Source: Argentina anserina (Eukaryota > Streptophyta > Magnoliopsida > Rosales > Rosaceae). From it: a DNA stretch of 64,000 nucleotides. The position numbers and the translations under genes are program-made. Below are positions 1 through 9,266 of the stretch, piece by piece. How positions within the stretch are numbered: position 1 is the first letter of the stretch; every line of letters starts with the position of its first letter. Below the pieces are notes generated by a model that saw only the letters and a list, made by a program, of their open reading frames with translations, was not told the DNA's origin and ran no database searches. The stretch covers positions 3,472,001 through 3,536,000 of the forward strand of contig NC_065872.1 of assembly GCF_933775445.1 (NCBI RefSeq), in the 5' to 3' direction.

Positions 1-150
1 ATCTGTTGAAGCATGATAACAATTGTCTTTTGATCTTTTATCTCCTAAAACAATATTACCTTGATCATTGAACACAATGCATTTTTTCTTGTTGAACCAC
101 ACATCTTCAAAGTCATCAGTCAATTGACTTACACTTACCAAGTTTGTAGC

Positions 151-1704
151 TGATAGAGCGTTTTGTTAAAACGTCTATAATAAACCCTGTAAAACATCAT
201 CATTAGTATAGAATAAGCAGGGATCGTTCTTTCCGGGGAATTGAAGGGAACTCTAAACTTTTAGTGTTAACAAATAATGGGGGGTTTGAGATTGATTATT
301 AGCTACTAAAATAAAACCTAAATTACTATTTACAAGATCGACTTCTCTTTAACAAACTTAAACCAAATTTACCACTACACCACATAATTACAAGTTCGAA
401 CCTATCATGCATTCTAATTCGACCAATTACATACTTTTTAGACACCAATACAATTAGAGTCTTATGAGATCATCTAATCATGCAAGATTTCAATTAACAT
501 TTAGATTGACTTAGGGCCTAATCTAAATTTGCATGCAATCGAATTCAATAACACTTAGAGTAGAAATCAAACAAGATTACATTTAAGCACCAAATATTTG
601 TTGGAGACATGTTTCATGTATGGCGTCACCCACCATGGTTTCACATGCAAATTTCCAGAATTTTTTACCACTTTTAATCAACACAAACCGAACCTACTTA
701 GGGCATGATTCGATTTGTGTTAATATGGTTAATGAATTTAGCACTCAAACACAATCTTAGGGATTGCATGCAACCACTAAATTCATATGCACATATCTGA
801 AAATTATCTAAAAGTATGAGAAACATGATTAGAACACAACAATAGAAATACAAACTCATTAATTATAAGAACATAGATTCGGCATAGTCTCAAAAAAAAT
901 ATCAAATATAATTTGAAAATTCTAAAACAAATACAAAACCAATATTTCCACATAAATAACAACTTACAATCTTCATAGACAAAGAATTGTAGATTAACAC
1001 AAATAGACGAAGCAATAGAGATGAGTTGCGAGAATCACACGTTGTAGGAACCTTGGAGTTGTGTCTTCAATAGTGAAACTCGGTGGAGATGATGATAGTT
1101 TTGGGGTGGACGGCTTGGCTAATTTGTGAGGGAAATTTATGGTGGTGTTTTAGTAGAGTTTTGGCTCTTGAATGCTAATGAGAAGTGATGATATTTGAGA
1201 GGTGAAGCCATATATATATAGAGGAAAGATGGAGGGTTTGAAATTGCTTCTTTCTTCCTATAATAAATGTCATGCTTTAATCCCTTAAATCATGGAAAGT
1301 TTTATTCCCTAAAACATGCCATGCTTTAATCCCTAAAACATGTCATGCTTTAATCCCTAAAACATACCATGTTTTATGCCTTTAATGATCATCTTCTATT
1401 TAATTGTTGCATGACTTGGCTCCATCTTTTTTTTTTTTAATTATCTCTTCAATCCAATCTGAAAATAAGAAAATAAAATCATAAGTAAGAGATAATTAGT
1501 TTCAAAACCTAACAAGGATTCCTAGTCAAACTAGGACTCTAAACCAATTATGCTTTTTTAACTCATGTAAGCACAAAAATGCATCAAATACCGCTCAAGA
1601 CTCTTATTACGACTCAATGACTCAATAGTACAACAATAAGGGCTAAACAAAATACAAATTGAGGTAAAAACATGTTAAGAACGTCGCACAAAGTGCTCCT
1701 ATCA
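151..1704 (-). mobile_element. Solo LTR (Ty3-gypsy-like) inserted in the copia element
   Basis: The insert begins TGATAGAGCG and ends GCTCCTATCA, so it has TG...CA termini with short inverted ends. It is flanked by the 5-bp direct repeat GTAGC (146-150 and 1705-1709). Removing the insert and one repeat rejoins the copia reading frame exactly, which proves the insertion. No gag/pol is present, so this is a solo LTR of 1554 bp. A TATA-like run lies near 1211-1221. The AT-rich end at 151-230 (minus strand) resembles Athila/Tat-type LTR ends, so the orientation is inferred. Confidence 0.85.
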
Positions 1705-2291
1705 GTAGCCAGTCCTGCCACATATAATACATTCTTCAGTTTTCCCAAATTTTCTGATTCAACAGTTCCCTTACCTAGAATGATTGCTTTTCTTGCATCT
1801 CCAAATGTTACTTTTCCAGTAACTCCTTCCTCCTTAATGTCAGTAAAGTAGCTTTTGTTTCCACACATATGTCTTGAGCATCCACTATCAATGTACCACA
1901 CATTTTCATTTCTGGAGTTTACAGCAGTTAAAGCAACTAGACATGTGGCCTCAATGTGCTTCATAGTAGGATCAACAGTTGCTAATAAACAGTTTCCTTT
2001 GAAGACCTCCTTTTTCTTCCAGGTCTTAGCTCCAATGTGATTTCTTATCCTGTCATTTTTCTCAATAAACTCATTAGATTTAGGAACACGATTGCATTTG
2101 TTTTCCAAAATTTTTAGTCTAAAAAATACTTTATCAAACATATCCTCATTTCTTATGAAATGTCTATCATGTTTTTTACATTGTTCCGAGAGATCACTGA
2201 ATGAGAGATTATTTGTTTCCATCGAATCAGAAAAATTGATTTTCAGTTGATTTAATTTCTCTTCCAAGGACTCCAATTTTTTTGTTAGCAT
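1614..2291 (-). pseudogene. copia protease region, truncated by LTR insertion
   Basis: Residues up to about 195 are copia polyprotein: a Leu/Lys-rich linker, then an aspartic protease with WYIDSGCSRHM (DSG catalytic motif) and a FGDARKAIILGKG segment. From 1704 downwards the frame reads into the inserted solo LTR, so the last 30 or so residues are foreign. The original frame resumes at 150 and runs to the window edge in a segment typical of the pre-integrase region (SVSQL near 115-130). Confidence 0.85.
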
Positions 2292-2351
2292 CGACTCTAT
2301 TGAACAAGTGTTAAGTTTTGATGAGAGTACCTGAATTTTCTCACCTTTTGG

Positions 2352-2702
2352 TTATGTGTCTTTGCTGTCATTGCTAAATTTGTGACTATCTTCATTTTTG
2401 CTTTCAGGAACAAATTTGAGAACCGATGCACTTTCTCCAACATAGCCTAATCCAAAACTTTTCTTGAATTGTCTCCCTGCTCCAAGCATTTTGACAGCAA
2501 GATGATAACTGTACTGAAACTGCTTGAATTTATCATTTGCTTTAGTAACCTGCTCCTGCAAAAGTTCTTTCTCAAGGGTGAGTTCAATAATAATATTTTG
2601 TTGATTATTTACCTGTTTTGATGAATTATCTAATTTATCCATTAGTGATTTTCTCTCAAGTTTCCACTCATCCTCAGTGAGTGTATAAGACAATTCTTTC
2701 AA
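2352..2702 (-). CDS. copia linker segment, coiled coil (116 aa)
   Basis: This ORF follows gag in the same transcription direction after a short gap with a stop. It is rich in Leu/Lys/Glu heptads (region of ELTLEKELLQEQVTKAND) and so probably forms a coiled coil. It ends in a serine/glutamate stretch. In intact SIRE-like copia elements such sequence is continuous with gag, so the break at 2702-2736 and the stop at 2352 are probably decay of one polyprotein. It is a fragment and not an independent gene. Confidence 0.6.
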   Translation of the reverse strand: MKELSYTLTEDEWKLERKSLMDKLDNSSKQVNNQQNIIIELTLEKELLQEQVTKANDKFKQFQYSYHLAVKMLGAGRQFKKSFGLGYVGESASVLKFVPESKNEDSHKFSNDSKDT

Positions 2703-2735
2703 TTTTACTTCAAAGTCCCTTTCTTTTAGTTCATA

Positions 2736-4028
2736 CTAACTTTGTTGTTCATGACTCGCTAGTTCCTGTTCATCTACTGTTCTTTGAAGGGAAGATACTT
2801 GTAGTTCAAGATCAATGTTTCTGGTATGCACTGTTTCTACAATGTCACATAGTTTTGTATATCTTTCATTTATGTCAGAATAATCATCATCACTGTTTAC
2901 CTCAAAATTGCCAAGAACTTCTGATTCAGAGTCAGAATCTGACTCAGACTGATCAAAACTCAGGGAGGCTACAAGAGCCAGATTCTTCTTTATGGACTTA
3001 GGGGAATACTCCTCATCTTCACTTTCAACATCACTCCATGAAGCAGTTAAAGCCCTCTTATTTTCACCACTGTTTTTCATGTTACCACAGTCAACTGAAA
3101 TGTGACCTAGACCACCACATTCATAACATTTAGGTTTAAAATTAGGATTTCTCCTGAAATTAGTCCTACTTTCTCTTAAGTCTTTTCTAGTTTCAGAAAA
3201 CCTGTTCTTTTTATTCTCATAATTTCCTTTGGAAGTACTAGGATTATTATTTTTGTATTTTACGATTTTCTTAAATTCTTTGGTTAATAACCCTAACTCG
3301 GAAAGTTCATCACTTATCTCTTTCTTCTTAGTTGCTTTCAGTGCTAGATTTTTTGACTTCCTTTGATCTATTTTGTCATCCTCATTTATCTCAGCTTCAT
3401 AAGTTTTCAGACTTCCAATAAGCTCATTCAAGGAATAGGTCTCGAGATCTCTTGATTCTGAAATGGCTGCTTTTTTCATTGCAATTTTTTTCGGTAAAGA
3501 TCTCAAGATCTTCATCACAATATCATCTTGAGAGATTGCCTTTTTTTCATTTATGCTCCTTATGCTGCTAGTAATTGAAATCACTCTCTTGTAGAATTGA
3601 TCAATAGTTTCATCCTCCTTCATCTGTAAGTTTTCAAACTCATGTAACAATAATTGTAACTTATGAAGTTTAACCTTTTTATTACCTTCATAGGTGAGTC
3701 CAAGAGTGTCCCAGATTTCTTTTGAGTTTGCACAATGCTTGATCAGTGCTCGATCATCTTCTGATAAAACAATAAATAATGCATTTTTTGCTTTATTTTC
3801 AGCTTCACTGTAAGAAAGTTCCGAAGCAGTCCATCTGTCAAATTTCTTTTCCTTTGCTTCTTCAGATCCTTCAGATGCTTCTTCATCTTTGGGAGGTGTC
3901 CATCCATGTAGTATACACTGCCATGCCTTAGAGTCTTGCGCGGAAATGAATGCTTGCATCATGCCTTTCCAATCATCAAATCCTTCACCTTTAAGCAGAG
4001 GCGGCATATTGATTGATGTTCGCTCCAT
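2736..4028 (-). CDS. copia gag polyprotein (430 aa)
   Basis: The ORF starts with ATG at 4028, 38 bp inside the primer-binding site. The N-terminal half is the copia-type gag core (UBN2/DUF4219-like, with the conserved FDDWKGMM start and the KEIWDTL segment). A CCHC zinc knuckle (CYECGGLGHISVDC) sits near residue 300 and binds RNA. The C terminus is acidic and serine-rich (SFDQSESDSDSESE). The product would package element RNA. The reading frame is open for 430 codons, then stops before the next ORF at 2702. Confidence 0.9.
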   Translation of the reverse strand: MERTSINMPPLLKGEGFDDWKGMMQAFISAQDSKAWQCILHGWTPPKDEEASEGSEEAKEKKFDRWTASELSYSEAENKAKNALFIVLSEDDRALIKHCANSKEIWDTLGLTYEGNKKVKLHKLQLLLHEFENLQMKEDETIDQFYKRVISITSSIRSINEKKAISQDDIVMKILRSLPKKIAMKKAAISESRDLETYSLNELIGSLKTYEAEINEDDKIDQRKSKNLALKATKKKEISDELSELGLLTKEFKKIVKYKNNNPSTSKGNYENKKNRFSETRKDLRESRTNFRRNPNFKPKCYECGGLGHISVDCGNMKNSGENKRALTASWSDVESEDEEYSPKSIKKNLALVASLSFDQSESDSDSESEVLGNFEVNSDDDYSDINERYTKLCDIVETVHTRNIDLELQVSSLQRTVDEQELASHEQQS

Positions 4029-4063
4029 TAGTCCCTGGATCTCACTAAGTATATCTAGTGGAC

Positions 4064-4079
4064 CAGCTCTGATGCCAAT
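4064..4079 (-). other. Primer-binding site of the copia element
   Basis: On the minus strand, immediately after the LTR, the sequence reads ATTGGCATCAGAGC. It is one base different from the common plant primer-binding site TGGTATCAGAGC, which is complementary to the 3' end of initiator methionine tRNA. This fixes the LTR/internal boundary at 4079/4080 and the direction of the element. Confidence 0.8.
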
Positions 4080-4834
4080 TGTAGATACCTAGGAGTGAAC
4101 AAACAACTCTTATGCAGCACAAACAGATTATTGATTTGTAAAACACAGTGTTGGAATTTTATTCACAGTGCAAAACTTTTTGTCACAGTCTTGATCTCCA
4201 CACAGGTTTTACTTTTATGATTTTGACTGATGATCAGTTATTCCATACTATCTACTCAGCTGTTGTGTTCTGCACATATCACTCCTGCATACCACAATGC
4301 AGTATGATCTGGTTTTTGCACACTTGGTTGTCTATCACACCTACCATAAGAGAATATCAATCAGTCATTTTATAAGCATGATCATGAAATAAAACACTTT
4401 AGCAGGGAGACATGTATCTGTTACTGAGGTTGTGGCAGAATAGCAGGGAACATGTTTCCAGAAAAGCAGGAACAATTTTTCTACAGCAATGGAAGAACAT
4501 GGAGCATGTTTTCAGAAAGTAAATTTTTAGCACACCGATCCTTCCTTGAAGGTTTAACATTCCCCCATAATTGATGACTTCCAGATAAACATTTTAATCA
4601 TGAATGATTTTTGTTAAAAAGAGATAGAAGAATCTTACAGTGCTTGAGTTTTGCATATTTCCTAAGTTGACTAGGAAAGCCAATATCTTCAAGTAAATAT
4701 GGTTAAGGGATAGCAACAAAGGAATCGAAGTTCAGGAATTGAGAGTAGTAAGAAAGGAAATGGAACTTACAAGTCTTTGCTTCCGGATCTTCAGTTCTTC
4801 ACAGCTGAGTTTGGTACCCTAGTTAGTACCAAAC
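4080..4834 (-). repeat. 5' LTR of the copia element
   Basis: The inner edge is set by the primer-binding site. On the minus strand the LTR ends CCTAGGTATCTACA. The outer edge is placed at TGTTTGGTACTAACTAGG (4834), which gives TG...CA ends and about 755 bp. The outer boundary is an inference because the partner LTR is outside the window and the target duplication cannot be checked. AT-rich sequence and the palindromic element at 4871-5256 follow. Confidence 0.6.
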
Positions 4835-4870
4835 AGCTTATATTTATATATCTATATATATAACTTTTCA

Positions 4871-5256
4871 CATAAGGAGTTATTTATCTTAGTTTAAGTT
4901 ACGAATTTTCATTTTTGACCAACTTTTAGATCGATTTTTCATATCACCACCGTCCAATATCTAAGTTATAACATATAGATTATCTCCAAAACATTTCAGC
5001 CGATTTGATGATCGTTAAGGTATCGAACTAATCAAAACCAATGGATGTATTGAATTTGCCGAACCTGAACCGTTCATATTTTGAGTAGAAAATCGAAGTT
5101 ATGAGTATCTTAACGGTTATGAAATCGGCTAAAATTTTGTGAAGATGATCTATACGTTATTACCTAGATATTTGACGGTGGAGATGTGAAAACTCGATCA
5201 AAAAGTTCGTTAAAAATGAAAATATGTACCTTAAGTTAAGATAAGGACATTCTTAC
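4871..5256. mobile_element. Palindromic MITE (fold-back element), about 386 bp
   Basis: The left arm (4871-5030) and right arm (about 5110-5256) are imperfect inverted copies of each other over about 150 bp. Shared blocks include TTTTCATTTTT, CACCGTC, AATATCTA and AGCCGATTT. The central loop is about 60-70 bp. There is no coding capacity. This is a non-autonomous DNA element that could fold into one long hairpin. No target duplication was identified with certainty, so the superfamily is unknown. Confidence 0.75.
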
Positions 5257-5309
5257 TTCTGGAGCAAACCATGTAGTCGGTGCAATTTTTGGGCATAGTA
5301 AAGGTATGC

Positions 5310-5442
5310 AAATAAATGATTGAACGAAAAATTTATTTGTACGCAGCTGGTGGCTTAAAAATTGAGGGAGATGATTGTTGTTCACAACACGTGAGAAAAG
5401 ATGCAATATCTGTAAAAAATAAATTTTTCGTTCAATCATTAA
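5310..5442. repeat. Short perfect inverted repeat (about 24 bp arms)
   Basis: AATGATTGAACGAAAAATTT near 5314-5337 recurs in inverse near 5420-5442, with about 24 matching bases and a spacer of about 80 bp. It lies just right of the palindromic MITE and left of the hydrolase relic. It may be a separate small fold-back element or a folded RNA. There is no coding evidence. Confidence 0.6.
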
Positions 5443-5574
5443 TATGAAAAGATGGCACATTATTCAAACATTTCGAATATCAATAATCGGAGCTTTGCCA
5501 ATCATTAGTGAAGAAATGGACAGGTGAAGGACGTGTTTGCCTCAGAACAATTGGGGTCAAAATCACGGCAGCTA

Positions 5575-5800
5575 GCTATGTCTTCAGATGCAGAGCTACC
5601 TTTATGTAGTCCACAACTACTGATCGGTGCCTATTCAGTTTCTGAGGCGTAACAATGATTTTCTCCTCGTAGAATATGTACATTGTGATTAGTATTGTCT
5701 TCAAAAAAAAACTCTAATGCATTTCAAAACGGGATGCCCTCAGAACACCCTGTTATGGTCGCCAATAAACCTACGGATCATGCAGAAATTGCAAACAATG
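5575..5800 (-). pseudogene. Relic of alpha/beta-hydrolase last exon
   Basis: Minus-strand sequence at about 5590-5725 matches the terminal exon of the two downstream hydrolase copies (the region around the catalytic histidine, and the ATGTAGTCCAC and GTAACAATGATT blocks on the plus strand). Past an internal deletion, the splice-site and intron sequence (AACACCCTG, then ATCATGCAGAAATTGCA) is also recognisable to about 5800. There are frame disruptions and no open frame. This is the most decayed of three tandem copies. Confidence 0.7.
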
Positions 5801-6830
5801 AACAAAGAGGAAACAGTTTACAGTCTGATTGAAGGCGAGAGCATAAGTTTACAGAGCTCTTCTTATTGTATGAGTTTCTGCATCAAGTTTACATTAGAAG
5901 TAATTATATGAGCTTCTTTTGACAAGAGCTTCTTTCCCCAAGTCTCCATTTTTAGAATTCTTTCAGGCAAGTCTACACCAAGAATTCTTACTTTGGCTAG
6001 TCTTCTCTGACCAATATGATACCATCTGCGAGAAGTCCCTATTCTATCATTTGACTCCTGCTATTCTAAGCTAGTATGTCAGTCATATATAGGCATATGG
6101 TGGGGATTTGCACAAGGATGAGCTCAACGAAGAAGCTGTGAAGACCAAGATCACATTTGCATATAACTAAGAAATTTTGCCAAGAATGTCAGTCCCGGAA
6201 GGGTAAATGCACCAAGGAAGAATTTGTCAAAATGTTGTAGATATATACAATGATAACAACAAACCAGACTCTTAGGCTCTTAGCTGTGAGTGCCATGATG
6301 TCATTGATATGGAAGGCGATTACTGAGCAGAAGATGTAGCTGCAGCCGTTCCATGATAGCGTGGTGGCAAGTTATTGTGGGAAGCTTGGCTCTTTTTTCC
6401 TGGCCGATGATTTACAGCATTCTAATGTTATAATGGAGTCAGGACTCGGGACTGATCCTTTTAAACTGAACCTTCAGTGTCACAAAATGATTTTTCTTGT
6501 GGACAGAATAAAGTTCACATCAAAGCACGACCATCACTGACAATGGCCGAGTTAATTTACTGGTTTGCATCCTTAAGATTTCGACTACTGCGAACAGATC
6601 ATGGCAACGAAATGGAGTTAACTTCTTCAGGAGAGAAAAGTGTAACGGTTGAACCCTTGAAATTTTCTCAGAACCACAATGATAAGATACAGGTTTTACT
6701 AATAAGCAGACTTATTGCAAAGCATATATGACTAATATGAGTGCATCAACTACATCCACTTCATGGATCACCCTCCAACACATATAACAGGTACAGTTCA
6801 GGAACTTATATTCTGATGGGAATAGAGTAC

Positions 6831-8690
6831 CTAGTTGGAAGTAGTGTTGTCCTGCTGCAGAGCGGTGTTTATGTAGTCCACCACAACTGAAGCTAACTCA
6901 GCTTGATGCGAGGTGTAACAATGATTAGCACCTCGCACAATATGTAATTTGTGGTTGGGTATTATTTTGGAAAACTCCACGGCATCATCCACAGGGATTA
7001 TCTCATCATCAGATCCATGCACCGTTAACACCCTGTACATACAATAAACTTGGTCATGCAGAAATTCACGAAGACAAAACAACCAAAATAGATAATTGAT
7101 TACAGTTTTCTTACTGGCATTCTTTGCCAATCAGAAGGCATGACTCATGCATATCAGTACTAAGGCGATCCATCAAACTTTCTTCAGTCACGCGGAAAGC
7201 AACACCTCCTACAATAGAGAATCTATTTTATGCGTAGAATGCCAACATAAAAATAGCTCCTTATGTTTATTATGACTCGTAATAATCAATCATATTGCTA
7301 AACCTTCCTTTCACTCCAAGATAATTATAAATACAAACGGATGGTAACCTGGCTCGTCATCATTTGCTGACATGTGATCACAGTAATATGTTTAAGGAAT
7401 AGATGAATTCTTAGACAATAATCTGGGACCTTCACATGCTTAGCGTTGTGCGTGCTTATGTGTCAACAAAGTACCTGAAGACAAACCACCATAACTGCAA
7501 AGTTTATATCAACATTTATCCATTCCATCTCTGGTCTCAGATATTAATGTTAGATTACCTGTGTCATTCTTGATATCGAGAAAGCCTTCCTTCTTGATCG
7601 CTTCCATAAAGTCTTTCCCCAACCGTTCTGCAATGCCTTTCTTCGGATCATAACGTCTAGAAACATTGACGACGGTATGAATGTCATGGTAGTTAGAAGC
7701 ATACAGTAGCACCATATCACCTCCTGTAGTAACACTATTCAGCAACATTTTTGATCACATGTTACGGGAATTATGTGCTTTCATATGGTCTTACACCCAA
7801 TATCAACAGAAAGTGATCTATCAACAACTTTGGTGATCGTCATCAAGAAACAGTAACTTTGGTGACAATTAAGCTGCTACTATCATATAGCCCTAAAATG
7901 AGTCGCATTCCAAATTTGCAAGAATGACTATTGCTCAAAGATGCCTTCACTTTCCCTGCAATCCCAACAAATTATTACAGTTAAAGCAACATCACTGTAA
8001 CTTAAAGATCTGAATTTACCAAGACTCTTCTTCAGTTCTTCATAACAAGATTATCTACTAATTATGAGGTCACACTTACAAGGTCCAACAGTTCAGTAAA
8101 CAAAACATATATAGTTTTATCACAGAACCTGTTAATATAAGTGTATACAGTTCTTTAGCACTGACACATTTCCAGAAAAATCAAAACGAAATGAACTAAT
8201 TCCTTCATGTTCCAAGGCAACAGTGAGGTTCACCATAATAGGGTCATCCTGGATTCCTGGAAATCAAGAGAGACACATGCTATCAACCTTGCCCGAAATG
8301 AAGCCAACTCAACTTTAAAGTTTTCTTATCCATGATAGATCATTAGCATATAGTCATGTAGTACAGACATAGCTCAAAATTCAAAGCTTTTCTCTAAAGA
8401 AGCTAAAACTTAATATCAAAATGAAGAAAAGAGCAGACCTTGGTGGATGTGAAACCATGGCCATAGAACCAGTGTCATGTAACAAGCCCACAAGCTTTTC
8501 ACCATGTTTGTTGGTTATAATGATTTTCTGCTGCTGGGTTACTGAAACAGTGCAATTCAGTCTTTTAGCACTTTACACACAAGTAACAAAGACTCATAGT
8601 TGACCAAAGACTCAAAGATAAGATATTTTGAAGAAATTGATTACCTGGGTTATGAGCAGCCTCTGCCATTTGTTCAAGATTCTCTCTTTT
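6831..8690 (-). pseudogene. Alpha/beta-hydrolase pseudogene (copy A)
   Basis: The layout is colinear with the intact copy at 9267-12058. Exon equivalents lie at about 8643-8690 (start MAEAAHNP), 8437-8541, 8165-8260, 7930-7965 (stub), 7558-7724, 7116-7204 and 6831-7034. The last exon keeps the acid and histidine regions (VHGSDDEIIP, GANHCYTSH). The exon that should carry the GHSKGG nucleophile is reduced to about 35 bp and runs into a stop. The exon at 8437-8541 has lost bases in its GSGQIVILCHG equivalent. With no catalytic serine it cannot be an active hydrolase. It could still be transcribed. Confidence 0.75.
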
Positions 8691-8819
8691 GGGTACGATT
8701 TTGGTGAAGATGGTTGATGTTTAGTGAACACAAAGATAACGGCCTTTTGCTTACAGAGCTGTCCTCAGTTTAGTCTTCCAGACTTGGGTCTTCGGTAAGT
8801 GACTTAACTAGAGTCTGGC

Positions 8820-8892
<73 letters not shown>
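8820..8892. repeat. (GA)n microsatellite
   Basis: About 36 uninterrupted GA dinucleotides lie just upstream of the hydrolase pseudogene's start. Such tracts are common in plant 5' leaders and bind GAGA-binding (BPC) proteins. They are also highly variable between individuals. Confidence 0.95.
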
Positions 8893-9266
8893 GTCTTTGG
8901 CTGTTATCCATCTTTTGCCGAATGATTGGCGGATGAAATTTTCCATAGAATGATCTAAAGTTGAGAACATATTTTCTTAATTAATCTGAAGAAAAATTTA
9001 CTACATTGACAGGAGTTGCAAGAAAATGGTTCCATACAGATGCCCGAAGTTTATAAGATAATCCCTATACACGTATGAAATTTGATTTGCACACAATAAA
9101 GAGTGTAATTCCTCTAGAAACATAATTGAGGTCGATATGTATCTAATTTCTCTGGTGGAGCACCATGTTGGCCAAGAAATGTCGTCGGCAGTTAAGAACT
9201 TCAACGCAAGCCCTAAGAATGGTCAATAGAAGAAACTGCAATTTGTATACTGATCCCAGACAAAGA

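Larger units (their letters stand above)
1..4834 (-). mobile_element. Ty1/copia LTR retrotransposon, 5' part, interrupted
   Basis: The element reads right to left. It has a 5' LTR (4080-4834), a primer-binding site, gag (4028 to 2736), a coiled-coil/linker ORF (2702 to 2352), then protease and the start of the integrase region (2291 to 1705, continuing at 150 to 1). The rest of pol and the 3' LTR lie beyond the left edge. Gag carries a CCHC zinc knuckle (C-x2-C-x4-H-x4-C at about 3075-3120) and a serine/aspartate-rich tail. The protease has the copia-type WYIDSGCSRHM active-site region near 1870-1900. Stops and frame changes between the three ORFs suggest an ageing copy. The long linker between gag and protease resembles the SIRE lineage, which is an inference. 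A solo LTR (151-1704) splits the pol frame. Confidence 0.9.

Noticed and set aside
8770..8970. ORF with long Leu-Ser repeat
   Set aside because: It is produced by the (GA)n microsatellite at 8820-8892 and is not a protein.
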